A stretch of DNA of 64,000 bases, taken from contig CP053160.1 of assembly GCA_014607495.2 (NCBI GenBank), positions 7,936,001-8,000,000 of the forward strand, written 5' to 3'. Position numbers and translations under genes: made by a program. This DNA is from Carposina sasakii. Lineage: Eukaryota > Arthropoda > Insecta > Lepidoptera > Carposinidae. Positions 22,069 through 34,084 of this stretch are shown here, piece by piece; the first letter of the stretch is position 1, and the number at the start of each line of letters is the position of its first letter. Under the pieces are notes generated by a model. That model made no database searches. It worked only from the letters and a program-made list of their open reading frames with translations, and had not been told where the DNA came from.

Positions 22069-22171
22069 TTTTATTAATAACGAAATGGCCCTAATCTAAT
22101 TTATTATTAAAAAAATGTTATTTTGGTAGTAGCTAGTACGGCTACACACGTAGTACGGTCAACAACAAGAG

Positions 22172-22555
22172 TCTCTATTGAGGGATCGCCCGCCACCGGG
22201 CCCTATACCCTCCGCTGACCCTCGGATCTGCCTACTCATGATCACGAACACAAGACACTACAGTCGCAACGAGAAGCCAGATCCAAGCACCTAGCATGCA
22301 ACCATAAATACATAGCTGCTAATCCGAAAACCAATTAAAATTTTAATCAACATATGTTTCGCCAACACCCGTGGCATCATCAGGATTAGTTTTCCATGTT
22401 AGTTCTATCTACCGAACCAACTGAGTGTCTTGTGTTCGTGATCATGAGTAGGCAGATCCGAGGGTCAGCGGAGGGTATAGGGCCCGGTGGCGGGCGATCC
22501 CTCAATAGAGATTTGAACTTCCGAATAGTGACGCCTGATACAATTCAATATTTAA
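22172..22555. repeat. family C element with inverted duplicated end
   Basis: A minus-strand family C copy (22172-22420) is followed by a plus-strand partial copy (22424-22555). The two share an 88-nt perfect inverted repeat (22172-22259 / 22424-22511) rich in GC (GATCCGAGGGTCAGCGGAGG). Confidence 0.85.
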
Positions 22556-22669
22556 CAACAAGAGCGCTAATAAGAAAAGAATCGGGATGCAAAATTCTTG
22601 CGCTCTATAAATACAGTGTGTCTTATTTTTGTCTTTCACAATGAATTTTTATAAAATATTTATTAATCA

Positions 22670-23025
22670 TTATGCGGGACTTCACTAGAATAAGCTAGGT
22701 ACATCTCTTTTCGTACATGTCATAAAGTCGACTTAGAAACTCAGGGGCGGTCTCTCAAGGAATAAGATAGCAACTTGTTACTGATCATTTACATCTGTTC
22801 CCGCTGCTGCCCCCATAGCATGACCACGCATCGTGGATATCGTATTGTCTCTATACAAAATTCAACATGGCGGCTATATTTATCTTATTTTGATAGTCTA
22901 AATGTAAATAAATCGGTTTATCATATTGTGTTTCGCAGGTCATGCTACTTGGGCTGGATCATCTTTATAATTCTGCAGTGCTGGCTACCCCGTTTCGAGA
23001 AATCAGCCGTGTCTATGTATATATT
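22670..23025 (+). repeat. SINE-B copy with internal insertion
   Basis: GGACTTCACTAGAATAAGCT, ACTTGTTACTGATCATTTAC and CCCGTTTCGAGAAATCAGCC; the middle carries extra sequence. Confidence 0.55.
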
Positions 23026-23227
23026 TATTTGAACTTCTCTAGCTCTAATATATTCGCAGCCTAACTCTTATGGTCCTGTATAAGAACTAATCCGAACTTC
23101 CTAATACTTTGTTACATTGTAAATGCGAAAATAAAACTTTGTTTGTTTCTTAAGGATTAGGCGAGACGAGAGGTGTTACTTTATAGACAACGATCTAATT
23201 CTGGATTAAATGCTACTACATACACAG

Positions 23228-23395
23228 GCCTCGTGGTGCCGGCAGAGTAGAGTTTGTACCACCCCTGCCTGCCCGTGGGTATCGTGCGAAGCGATTAAGG
23301 GTTACCGGGACGTGGGCAACAGCGCCTCCCGTGCTGACAACATAGTCCGAAAATCACACTGCAGTCACCAACCCGCCTGCCCAGCGTGGAATCTC
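23228..23395 (+). repeat. SINE-R, 5' two-thirds
   Basis: CTCGTGGTGCCGGCAGAGTA...GCGCCTCCCGTGCTGACAAC...CCGCCTGCCCAGCGTGG; lacks the LINE-shared tail. Confidence 0.7.
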
Positions 23396-23529
23396 ATAGA
23401 TTTTGCTTGTTGTTTACCCCTGAGTCGATAGCGTTACACAGCGCAAGAAAGTTCATGCTTACCCTCTAGATGTAAAAAATCAGTGACAGTATTGAGCACC
23501 TTTGTGTTGAGTTCTACAACAGTGTTATT

Positions 23530-23935
23530 ACTCCCAGAAAATACATGTTAAATTGGATTATTCGTAATGTTTTCTTTAAGCGCTAATTGTATCGGGAGAT
23601 CCTGTGACTATTTAAATGAGCTTATTGGTTATTGTGTGAAACATAGCTGTTTTTTTTAATCTCTTGTGTCTTGCCATTAGGGTTGATCAGTTATTTGAGC
23701 ACAACTTTCTTTTTATCATCAATTTGTAAAAATTTTGTTTCTATGCCATTATATAAAGCCCAAAAGCCTAATTAAACGTACGACACATTTTTTTTTCTTG
23801 TATAAAAAGGAGAAAAAATAAAACAAAAAAATAGTCTGAAATTTTAATTAATTTGGAATTTAGTTTTTGCCTTAGAATCATGGTCTGAAGTCAGCATAAT
23901 ATTTGCCCGGCTGTCACTCACATCCTGTATAGCTA
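23530..23935 (-). repeat. family J repeat
   Basis: In reverse complement it shares ACAGG-TGT..GCAAATATT, ACTTCAGACCAT, TTTAATTAGGC, AACTGATCAACC and AGTCACAGGATC in order with 46335-46650. Confidence 0.55.
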
Positions 23936-24265
23936 ACGCATTTATTCATCCTAATCATTCTACCAAAGAAATCTTTTTGAAAATCTTGTAAATCCATAAT
24001 AGATGAGGAAAGAAAAATACGAAAGTGCCACATAAAATATTCATAAGACACCTTTAAGGAACACTGAAGCCTAAAATTAATATTCAAGGTAAATTACGAA
24101 ATTTGTTAAATACAAAATTAAAATTAGATGGTGCTTCGTATAATTTCTTATAAATCATAAGGTTTTATGTCCTTCGAATTTTTAACAAATTGTCAACTGT
24201 TACTGTATTTCTTATTTATTTTTGGATTTCCGGATATGGTTTTAATCCCAGAAATAACTTACATT
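23936..24265. other. no gene recognised
   Basis: AT-rich; no supported feature. Confidence 0.35.
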
Positions 24266-24480
24266 TGCCGAGATTTGGCTAGTGTATTGCTATCGGGATG
24301 AAGAATAACGTTGCCAATATGTAATTTAGAAAAGAGATGGTAAAATTCGTCATCCGAGTAATTGACCCGGTGGCTTAGTGGTTATAGCGGCTGGCACGGT
24401 TTGCAGTGCTCGTGGGTTCGATTCCCACTCGGGTGAAGATTTTTTTCCATTTTCTTTATTAATAATTTTATAACTAACAT
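24266..24480 (+). repeat. SINE-T1 with 5' leader, complete
   Basis: The leader TTTGGCTAGTGTATTGCTAT...AATAACGTTGCCAATATGTA...GTCATCCGAGTAATTGACC precedes the tRNA-like module GGTGGCTTAGTGGTTATAGC / GGTTCGATTCCCACTCGGG and the TTTATTAATAA tail. Confidence 0.75.
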
Positions 24481-24780
24481 TTAATTAAAGAGTGTTATAT
24501 ATTATAAAATTTTCACCCGAGTAAGATTTACGAAGAGTAATATGTAAAAGGAACGATCTCGCCACTCCAGACAGACCAATAAGGACTACCTAAGTGGCAA
24601 ATTGTATTATTAATGTATGTGTAAAAATGTTAAATAAATAAAAAAGACACATGAATTTAAACTTTTGTATGAATATTTTTGTTGTTGAATTCTATTAGGC
24701 GTAACTTTTTGATAAAGTTTCTGATCGCTATTATGATAACCGTAATCATAAGTTGTCAGTTCATATTTTGATTGTTCGTA

Positions 24781-25030
24781 TACAGGGTGTAACAGAAAGG
24801 GTATGTTAATCGAAAAGCTATGTAAATAGCCCACTATAGAGAACCTATTTCCAAAATTTCAGACTCAAATTTTTATTTTTCCAGATAGTATGAAGAATTC
24901 CGAAACAACTCTGGAATGTCCATAAAATCTTGAAAAATAAAAATGTTATTTCGAGTCTCAAATTTTGGAAATAGGATAGGATATTTACATAGCTTTTCGC
25001 TTAACATACCCTTTCTGTTACATCCTGTAT
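24781..25030. mobile_element. MITE-P, intact fold-back
   Basis: Arms of ~87 nt: ACAGGGTGTAACAGAAAGGG ... CCTTTCTGTTACATCCTGT, ~90% complementary, with an AT-rich centre. Confidence 0.85.
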
Positions 25031-25759
25031 ATATCATGATATCGACGGTTAAAAGGAAGTAGGGTATAAGCGACAAAAAGTGAAATAATAATAATATTAT
25101 TATTTATTTATTTATTTAGTCAAAAGATCTTAAAAGTAATATATAACACAAAACTGCCGGTGCCGTTTGACTGTGGGATCCAAGACTAAATAATTTTTCT
25201 ACCTACCTTCAGTTTAGTAATACCACAGAGGAATAAGATGTCATAGAGTGCTAATGTCATACTAACCATTACTTTTCGGTGCCTCACAATTCCAGTCCTT
25301 GACACTTAGATTCTAAGATTGAAATAAAGATAAATAAATATATATTTATTTTCAATATCTTATATGTATCAATAATATAAGTTATCAAAAAATTCATAAG
25401 TGTGAAATGTTTGTTAAAACGAAATAAACAAAACTAGCAAGCTTTTCGATTCACATTTCATAACTTCACCTTTTCGCACTACCCAACAGTTGCATGAGTT
25501 ATTCAGCAAGTTTGCAAACTTTAATACTTTGAACACAGTTTCTCGTGTCCAAAGCGAATTTAACTAAAATCACAATACTAAACGATATCTAAGAAGACAT
25601 AGTATTCTAACTACTAGTGCACAATGTCTGAATTTCTGGTTAACAATTTGCATGTATAAAACTTAGGGGTAGAGACAACCCGGAAATATATGAATATTAC
25701 GTCAAAATATTACTTCTTATTCAGATTCTTTATTATACTCATATAACTTGTAATAAAAA
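25031..25759. other. no gene recognised
   Basis: A possible LINE 3' end at 25140-25325 (GCCGGTGCCGTTTGACTGTG, CCAGTCCTTGACACTTAGAT, then AATAAAGATAAATAAA). AT-rich beyond. Confidence 0.3.
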
Positions 25760-26045
25760 GTTCGGTAGATAGAACTAACATGGAAAACTAATCCTGATGA
25801 TGCCACGGGTGTTGGCTAAACATATGTCGATTAAAATTTTAATTGGTTTTCGGATTAGCAGCTATGTATTTATGGTTGCATGCTAGGTGTTTGGATCTGG
25901 CTTCTCGTTGCGACTGTAGTGTCTTGTGTTCGTGATCATGAGTCGGCAGATCCGAGGGTCAGCGGAGGGTATAGGGCCCGATGGTGGGCGATCCCTCAAT
26001 AGAGATTTGAACTTCCGAATAGTGACGCCTGATACAATTCAATAT
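25760..26045 (+). repeat. family C element, full length
   Basis: AGTTCGGTAGATAGAACTAA to TTTGAACTTCCGAATAGTGA and CGCCTGATACAATTCAATA. Confidence 0.7.
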
Positions 26046-26883
26046 AAAAAGTTAAGAGGAAGCAGACGTTACTTAGCATCATTTTGATGTAATATGCTGA
26101 AGAGGGTGCATGTTTGTTTAATGTGAGACTTTTACAGTATATTCTTAGTACCCTTAACTATGTTATGTAAAGCCAAAAACATGATTTAATGACTTTCGCT
26201 CGATAGTTTTGTTTTTTGAAATCAACATGTTTTTTAGACATTTTTCCGTTTATTTCGGCTATTACATGAGATAGGCGTTTAAAATAAATTCGGATGTCAA
26301 GATAATAATGATAGTGATCTTTTGTAAAGCCAAAATAAAAAAACAATCATAATTGAACACACAATTAACAAAAATCTTTTTGAGACTTACGCCCTTTACT
26401 TCTGAGCTCAATCAGATGTTAAGTGCGCAAGCGATATTCTACTCTAACGCTCTCTGAATAGCATTAAATGGTAACTTCGTGCCCGCTGGCGCTCAGTACC
26501 GCGCTGTGCGCCAACGACGCAGGGTCTATGTCGCTTGCGCCCACGCCAGTAATATTTATTATTTTTGGTGTACTCGACCTAGTTCGAACTCATGGGAAAT
26601 AAAATCGAAAAACATTCATATTTCCACTTCGATCAAATATAATGGTAGATGCACAGTCTCATACTACATCAAGCATTAATCGATGTCTCCGTATCAATAC
26701 TTTATACGTACTTATAGAGATGTAAACTGTTGGAGTTGCTGTTAATTAAAAAGACTTAAGTTGGGTAACAAGTTTGTTATGTTAAACCTTATATCTTAGT
26801 ATTAAAGTTGTACACATTTGCACCCGATTCTGACATATAGCCATTTACGTTAAAGCAATAATCCAATTACACAGTTCTGTTTA
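26046..26883. other. no gene recognised
   Basis: A GC-richer patch at 26470-26560 (GTGCCCGCTGGCGCTCAGTA) has no assignable frame. Confidence 0.35.
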
Positions 26884-26898
26884 CTACACACACACACA

Positions 26899-26944
<46 letters not shown>

Positions 26945-26948
26945 CACA
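26884..26948. repeat. (CA)n microsatellite
   Basis: About 30 CA units with a few TA/GCA interruptions. Confidence 0.95.
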
Positions 26949-27108
26949 ACAAAAAATATTTATCAAGGAAAATAACTCTAATGCTATTTAAATAAAGTAT
27001 AAAATTGTAAGAATTACCTTATCGCTGGCATTAGGAACATAGGAATAATAGGAGTCGCAATCGCATGTAAATATTTTTTATTCACCGAGAAATTTTAGTC
27101 ATTTTTAA

Positions 27109-27208
27109 CCCCCGACGCAAAAACTACGGGGTGTGATAATAGGGTTTAGCATTTTAAACCTTTTGTCATAATGATTGCATTGTACTTTTTTTGGGTCGGG
27201 GGTTTTTT
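27109..27208. mobile_element. family D element, internally deleted
   Basis: Both ends are present: ACCCCCGACGCAAAAACTAC at the left and TTTTTTTGGGTCGGGGGTTT at the right, forming terminal inverted repeats. The long copy is 29562-30017. Confidence 0.65.
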
Positions 27209-27478
27209 AATTTTTTTTATTTATATTCCCATGTTTAGACCAGGAAATTGTACAAGTTTGTGGAATGAGCCTAGGTTAAAATATACAAAATAAGACAAAA
27301 TTCTAACGTTAAAAAAATAAATAATATATGTATATGCATAAAAATATGAAGCTTTTTACAAGCTCAAATCGTCCAAGTTAAATTTGATTCACTTCCTGGC
27401 TTCCGATTGAGCTAAAATTTTGCATGCATATACTATAAATCGGATATCAATACAATATTATCACAACATAGAGCTGAT

Positions 27479-27775
27479 ATGATGACAGAGCTGGAAGGTG
27501 GACAGAAAGTCCGTAATTAAATGACACAACCCCATCAAGTTTGGGCTCATTCGATTCGACTTGATTACTTCTTTTATACTATATGGTGATCAAGGTCTAA
27601 TAATGGAGCTGGAAGGTTGCCATAGAAATCTCTGTAATTTAACGACACAACCCCATCGAGTTTGGGCTCGTTTAATTCGTCTTGACGAGTACTTTGATAC
27701 TAGTTGTTAACCATCATCTAATGATAGAGCTGGAATGTGGCCATAGAAACTCCGTAATTAAACGACGCAACCCCA
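27479..27775. repeat. ~120-bp tandem repeat, ~2.5 units
   Basis: GAGCTGG recurs at 27488, 27606 and 27727 (periods 118 and 121). Each is followed by CCGTAATT(A/T)AACGAC-like and CACAACCCCATCGAGTTTGG blocks. Confidence 0.8.
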
Positions 27776-27819
27776 TCGTAAAATTCCAATTATAAAATTA
27801 AAAGAAAAAACTCTTATAT

Positions 27820-28115
27820 TATCACTACATATTATAAAACAAAGTCGCTTGCCGCTGTCTATCCGTCCCTATGTATGCTTAGATCTTTCCAACTAGGGAA
27901 CGAATATTGATGTCACAATATATTCCTGACAACTGCTTTGAAATCGGTTCAACCGTTTCTGAGATCAGCGTGCATAAACGCACAGACACAGACAAAAATT
28001 ACAAACATAATTATTTTGGGTACTATTGCGTTGATAATGGTCTTCTATAATATTTTTTTCTCATATATCTTCCATGTACAGACAGCGATCCGTTAATTTT
28101 TTATTATATCTGTAG
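27820..28115 (-). mobile_element. Helitron-type chimeric fragment
   Basis: GTCCCTATGTATGCTTAGAT (second subfamily) joins to GAAATCGGTTCAACCGTTTC and CTTCCATGTACAGACAGCGA (main subfamily). Confidence 0.5.
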
Positions 28116-28258
28116 ATTAGGTTAGGTTATAATAGCACTGTTAAAATAACAACGCACGAGCCGAGCGAGCGTAGCGAGCGTGTCGCGACAGCAGAAGGAA
28201 TTTTTGATAAATAATATTTTATAGATTTCCTAAATAATTTCAGAAACTCTTCTTTTAT

Positions 28259-28425
28259 AGACATTACCGGCTGCTAATTCGGTATTGCATAGAAAACCTA
28301 GGCAAAGTATAAATTAAGTAATATTTCATTCATTACCTACACGTTTTAGGTATTCTATACTTTGCCTAGGTATTGTAAACAATACCTGATTATATAGATT
28401 GTCGGTAACATTTAGCGTACTATAT
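28259..28425. mobile_element. small palindromic MITE-like element
   Basis: A 16-bp perfect stem ACCTAGGCAAAGTATA (28296-28311) / TATACTTTGCCTAGGT (28356-28371), within outer imperfect inverted ends TTACCGGC / GTCGGTAA. Confidence 0.5.
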
Positions 28426-28639
28426 CCTAGCTAATATTAGAAATGCGTAAGAAAGTTTATTTTTACAATTAGATAGGCAGACATTTTACTGCAATCGTGC
28501 CTGATGTTAAACAAGATGCGGCCCAAGGTGGTACATGTTTGCCTATAAAGTTTCACTCTAGCTTTGAAGAGACCAATGTTGTAGTGCTCGAAGTTAGTTT
28601 ATTTATAATAATACATAATAATAATAAAAATTATTGATA

Positions 28640-28775
28640 AAGAGATGAAAAAAATCCTCACCCGAGTGGGACTCGAACCTACGACGTGAATTCCGTGCAT
28701 AATAAATAATATTCATACAGTATACAACACGTTAACCTAGTCCCACACTAAGATCCCTATACTCGTATACATTAT
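28640..28775 (-). repeat. SINE-T1 3' module fused to a SINE-T2 fragment
   Basis: TCACCCGAGTGGGACTCGAA (T1 box B) breaks at ~28700; AACCTAGTCCCACACTAAGA (T2) follows. Confidence 0.55.
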
Positions 28776-29194
28776 TTACAGACAGCTAAAAGTAATAATT
28801 TACTAGTCATAACACCACTCTCCTCATCAATGTGGTAGGTATATTATTAATTATTATACAATGTGAATGTCGTAGGAAGTGCCCCACGATTATCTTTTAT
28901 TCTGATTAATATCGCAGATTGAGGTTACCTATTATTACAACTAATAATTTATTTACATTGTTTTCAATAAAATCGTTTAACTGAAGAAAAATCTTTTACT
29001 TATATTTAAATTTTTAATATTTATTCATACTGAACTGTGTTCCAATGCAAAGCTCTTTCATTTGATACCCATTTTGAAGAGGTCATAATTAAAAAAAAAA
29101 AACAATAATTTTGTTAAAAAATATTTTTTTAAAGCGGTCTGAATCGGACATTCAATGAGTCATTAGGGTGTATGCATGAATTGTATATGTATAT
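28776..29194. other. AT-rich sequence, nothing recognised
   Basis: No supported feature. Confidence 0.4.
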
Positions 29195-29550
29195 GAAACT
29201 ACGGAATCTCCTAATTATCACGATCATTTTTCTCCACGGAAGCATACCTAGGAAGTGTCCGGTTTCCAAAATATTAGGGTCCAAAGTTGAGTAAATAGAC
29301 TGCCTTTTTTGCATAAAGGCACATTGACGCGTGTAGCAAGATTTTTTCATGAGAAATAATTAATATCTGTCTATGAAAAAACTAGCATAAACACTGGTCA
29401 CTATAAATTTCGCCCGATCAAGAAATAAAAAAAAAATACATTCTTACCCAGCATTTTTTTTTGGCATAAACTTACTTTATTTGATGTATAAAGTTATATA
29501 CTTTATTTGATATATAATATACCCTTCGTTAAGGGTGGCAACACAATAAT
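29195..29550 (-). mobile_element. MITE-G copy
   Basis: AACTACGGAATCTCC, CACGGAAGCATACCTAGGAA, AAAGTTGAGTAAATAGACTG and CTTCGTTAAGGGTGGCAAC on the plus strand: the family in reverse. 5' terminus eroded. Confidence 0.75.
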
Positions 29551-29561
29551 AAAAAAAATTA

Positions 29562-30017
29562 AGAAAACCCCCGACCCAAAAAAAATTACCCAATTAGTTA
29601 TTATGACAAAATGTTTAAAATGCGAAACACTATAAAAAGCAAAAAATAACTTTTAACACTACGTAAGTACCAACTAAAGCATGTCCGACTATCTACTCGG
29701 GACTTTGTGCCACCTTTATGTCGGAGGCATAACCGCTAATTTTGAACTGCAAATGGTTATCTTGGCCTGCTGTTAACCGTACGTATGAAATTTTTGATTA
29801 AATTTTGACGCGTCAAACATAGCTAAGAACACTCTCGACTGATATACCTTTCAAACAAAAAAAAAACCGCATTAAAATCGGATCATCCGTTTGGGAGCTA
29901 CGATGCCACAGCAGACATATACATTTACACACACACACACACATACACACACACACAGAGAGAGAGAGAGAGACGCGTCAAACTTATAACACCCCGTCGT
30001 TTTTGCGTCGGGGGTTA
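29562..30017. mobile_element. family D element with (CA)n/(GA)n
   Basis: Ends AAAACCCCCGACCCAAAAAA and TTTTGCGTCGGGGGTTAA are inverted. Internally it has ATCCGTTTGGGAGCTACGAT and ~40 bp of CA then GA repeats before CGCGTCAAACTTATAACACC. Confidence 0.7.
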
Positions 30018-30760
30018 ATTAACACTACTTTGAAATAAATTACTTATATGACTCCGTGGTTTTTATGTTCTCTGCGCTTGACCTAGCATTGACCCGCCTG
30101 CTCGAAAGCGCGCGAATTTTGAATTATAACTTCGCAGATTTTACGCGTAAGAACTTTGTGTTGCGGGTGGCGGGGTATGTGGGCGGAGCAACCGTGGGAT
30201 TTTTATTTGACTGCCGGGTCTTAATCGGTTAGAAAAGGTTTAAAGCTATGCTTACGAGTAATATAATAAGTATCTGCAGATACAAGGAAAAGCACTAATC
30301 AATCGAGTGTGAAAAGTTGTATGTTGTGTCATATATCTACGCATTTTCTGTTATGTACCGAGCCTCAGTGAACGCTCAAAAAGAAGGCTTCCTATTACTA
30401 AAAAAACATTATATATAAGGGTAAGCTATTGCCTTTGCAAGGCATTCTCTACCTCTAAAAGGACATAATTCTTATTGGTAATATATATATATATATATAA
30501 ATAGATGACATATATCTGTCTAACACTTTGTCCAATCCCTAGATCATATTTCCTCGCGTCTAGAGGTTACTAAATCTAAGCTAACGATATAATGTGCAGT
30601 GCGATTAATTGCGACAGCTCAGCCGAGACGGTCGCTAACGACTGTCTGGCTTCTTGCCTCGCTAGCTACTATTATTCAATAGTATGTTCGAATGATCCGT
30701 ATTAATGGGCGCAAATGGAACTGTGAGATAACTGCAGTCGGTTTTGAAAGACGTTTATTA
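30018..30760. other. no gene recognised
   Basis: Short (TA)n at 30482-30500. Otherwise unassigned. Confidence 0.35.
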
Positions 30761-30761
30761 T

Positions 30762-30836
30762 TAACTAGGGTTCTGCCCGGGCTTTGCACGGGTGTAATGC
30801 CCTTTCACGTGGTCAAAGTCGTGGCTGGCCGCTATG
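30762..30836 (-). mobile_element. Helitron fragment (second subfamily)
   Basis: GGGCTTTGCACGGGTGTAAT and CGTGGTCAAAGTCGTGGCTGGCCGCTA correspond to the 3' end seen at 1660-1725; orientation uncertain. Confidence 0.4.
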
Positions 30837-30939
30837 GAAAAGTGTTGTTTTTTTTTCAGGCAATGATATGAGGGAATTGGGACATTACAATCAATCAATT
30901 ATGGAGGTTGATAACAGAAAAATTCCATACCACAAAGAT

Positions 30940-31545
30940 GGTAAGTGGGCGGGGAATACCCGGTGTCCCCACGGTGTCCTCTTCGCCGCATTGCACGGGT
31001 TCGTGGGATTACCGAAGCATTTTACCTCAGACCCCGTACTGCGGCATGTGCGGCGCCTCTGGCGCCCTATTATCTCGCGGCGCGCGGAACGACAAGCACG
31101 CGCCGTTCGACTTAGGGACCCGTGCAATAGGCCCTCACCATGGGCACTCCGGTGCCCAGCCTGGAGCTTGAAGCCCACCACCGTCCTTTATCCCAAGGGA
31201 GACAACTCGCTGGCCTGTGTGGCAGAGCATATTGCAACGACACACAGAGCATGATAAGGCACAGGACCTGACCTGAAGGGAGTGCGTACTTTCCACACAT
31301 CCCCCCGCGACCCGCCCCCATGGGGAGCTCCACCTCCTGAGGCGTACTAGTGGGAATTACCAGCACGTTCCGCCTCCCACCTCCCATGTTTGTGGACCTA
31401 CTGACCACCCAGGCCTCTCCGCCTCGAATGTTCCTGCAGGTTCTGTCGGAACAGAGAGGCTTGCCACCTCGTGGTCCCTGGACACCTGGACAGGAACCAC
31501 GCACACCTAATTTGATCTTAAGAGATATTTTGCACATCTTAGATT
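30940..31545. mobile_element. GC-rich block, probable non-LTR element 3' region
   Basis: A 600-bp island of strongly higher GC than its surroundings with overlapping short frames on both strands (30784-31254 plus; 31112-31555 minus), none with recognisable motifs. Phrases such as GTGGGCGGGGAATACCCGGT and CGCACACCTAATTTGATCTT suggest a retroelement UTR; not proven. Confidence 0.4.
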
Positions 31546-32930
31546 TAATCTTCAATTGTTTTCATTTTAAAATCCGGGATTATTTTTGACCGTTAGAAGT
31601 TTTTTTAATCTTCAATTTTTTTTTCACTTTGGATACATTAGTCCAATCTACCAATACCCTATGTAGAAGGCAACAAACTAGAAAATGCCAATTTAAATAA
31701 CAGAGTAGGTACATACAGAAAGAATATAATATGTTTTTGTTAATCCCTAACTACAAAGAATACTACTACTAGAATAAACTTTACACCCTAGGAACCATCT
31801 TAGTTACTTAGTTACTGATATAGTAGAAAAATATAAATTGTAAAAGTTCACAAAATTGATTTCAAACATGAAAATCCGAAGCTAGAAATAGCAAATAGCT
31901 AGCATTACCCTGTTCCCGTGAGGGCACTTTATTTCAAAGCATTAGATATGTAATCCAATTTAATCTATGCATAGATGGTCGGAATACATTTGTTTGCCAA
32001 CCGCTTCCGGAGCCAGGTGGAAAAATTTTCCAACGATAAATGTTAGATTTGAGCTTGGAATGTTCTTAAGTGAAATTTTTCCGCTATTGGAGTCGGATGA
32101 AATATTAAGTTGATGAATATTACGCGACTATTGGCCCGTCCTCACTTTTGTTAGATAGAATAACGAGAGTCTAATAGATTTACGATCGTCAAAATGGCAG
32201 GTATACTATAACGAATTAAATTATAGCGATGACCAAAATATGAACTTTTAATAAATTCAATTCTTCAATAAATTAATTCTTAAAACTTCAGATGAATATC
32301 ATAAGGGCAGCTGTAATTAAAAAGCGAGTTATAAAAAAGCTAAATTAAAAACACAGTATTTACTATACAGTATTTAGGCACTTATCTGAATTAATTATAT
32401 TATTATATACATTTACCAATGTAATGTAGCAATAAATTAAAGTCCATCTCAACCCAAATCGAGGCAATGTCGAATATTTCGTATTCCTGAAATAACTTGA
32501 TTAATGAGGGGCTCGTAATTGATCTCTGTAATCAAAGATTAAATAGATATCTGATAATATACTCGTATATGCTAGCAGCTCTCCAGAAACTTCACTTGCT
32601 TATTGTTTCATATTTATTGTTTGTTTGTTTATTTGTTGTATATTTGTTTCGATGTAATCTGTTTAGCGGTATGCATTCCAATGTTTTAGCAGGACTACAT
32701 AATTAAATAATAGTTTAATCATTCAAGAATTGGTGTATGTAACATGAAAACTATTTTATTTAATCACAAAATGGGAACAAATGGGATCTATTATAAATAT
32801 CCTATGCTGATACTATAATATACATCATTGTAATGTTTAAAATAGTCAGGGAAATTTAATTTTTATTATCTCTTACATAACTTTTAATATCTAAGAACCT
32901 GTCAAACGATGTTTTTGGGATTTGTCCCAA
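31546..32930. other. AT-rich sequence, nothing recognised
   Basis: Over 1.3 kb with no supported gene or repeat family; the 69-codon frame at 32497-32706 looks fortuitous. Confidence 0.4.
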
Positions 32931-32934
32931 GTAA

Positions 32935-33050
32935 ACGGTCCTTTACATATGTCCGCTATACCAAACGTGGCCGTAGAAACTCCTATATGATCTTGCATTT
33001 CTGGCAACCCAAATTCAGAAACACAGCCATGTATGCATGTAGACGGTCCC
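32935..33050 (+). repeat. SINE-B 3' part
   Basis: AACGTGGCCGTAGAAACTCC, GATCTTGCATTTCTGGCAAC and AGAAACACAGCCATGTATG match the family end. Confidence 0.5.
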
Positions 33051-33263
33051 AAGTAAACTGTCGAAAAATCGGCAGTACTTCCGCCTGCCTGCAGCGCTTA
33101 CTTAAATCGCCATTTAGAATCTTTGAACCCAAACTAATTTACATGCAAATTTATTGGGACCAATCTGCATACAGATAACAGACAGGGTAAGAAATTGATT
33201 GTGACTGACGGAAAGCTAAACTTTGTAGAAGATATTTGTGTAATTGGATCATTTGGCCTAAAC

Positions 33264-33682
33264 CAGTGTTGCCAACTTTATTTTTGACAGGATCGTACCA
33301 CAGACTAGAAAAGATCGTATTTTGCTGAAAATTCTAAGAAAAAATAGTACCCAAGGAAATTTCAATAAAACAACTCCGAGCTGTGTAGGTATAATTCGGA
33401 AAGTTTGAAAGTTAGAGGATATGCGAAAGTTGAAAAATAATAGAAAGATAATACGATCTTTTAATTTGTCCGGATTGTTGGATGCGTTCATTTAAAATAA
33501 AAAGAAATTTAGGTCTCGTTCAGGTTGTTGTTATTTGGATCGACAGAATGAACTTGATTTAAGATTATAGGAATTTAAAAGATCCTATGTTTTGCGTACG
33601 ATTTCAAATACATGATCGTACATCGTACCAAGACCAAAAGGGTCATATAAATACGATTTAAATCGTACGGTTGGCAACACTG
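33264..33682. mobile_element. hAT-type MITE (419 bp)
   Basis: Ends CAGTGTTGCCAAC.../...GTTGGCAACACTG. The target duplication is GCCTAAAC (33256-33263) / GCTTAAAC (33683-33690), 8 bp with one mismatch. Non-coding. Confidence 0.8.
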
Positions 33683-33690
33683 GCTTAAAC

Positions 33691-34084
33691 CGAAACAAGA
33701 ATTTATGCATTCACTAATAAAAGCTACCTATCACATTAAGTTGTAGAAAACTTACATTTAAGTTTTTTAAAACCTGTGCAATACTCGTACTAAACTCTTA
33801 AAGAAGAAAACGATGGATTATAATGACTTATTGTAGTATGGAACATTGTTCTTAGTACAAAAGGGTTATTTACTGGATGTTTATTAATGTACCTTCGGGC
33901 GATGGTTTTGTTTCCCCGCTCACTACGCAAGGAACCCTAATTAGTACGCTTTTTATACTTTACGCTTTCGTAAATATGTTAATTTAATTAACATTATTTT
34001 GTTCCGTTTGTAATTGCCAATTATTTATTTACATGCATATAGGCACATGCATTATATGGAAAAAAAAAGACTGTGCTCAAACCT
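33691..34084. other. no gene recognised
   Basis: AT-rich; no supported feature. Confidence 0.35.

Noticed and set aside
26158..26346. Short minus-strand frame beginning MFFYFGFTKD
   Set aside because: AT-rich chance frame with no splice partners or homologous motifs.
31112..31555. 147-codon minus-strand and 156-codon plus-strand frames
   Set aside because: High GC makes long random frames likely; neither shows motifs, splice logic or family resemblance, so not called as genes.
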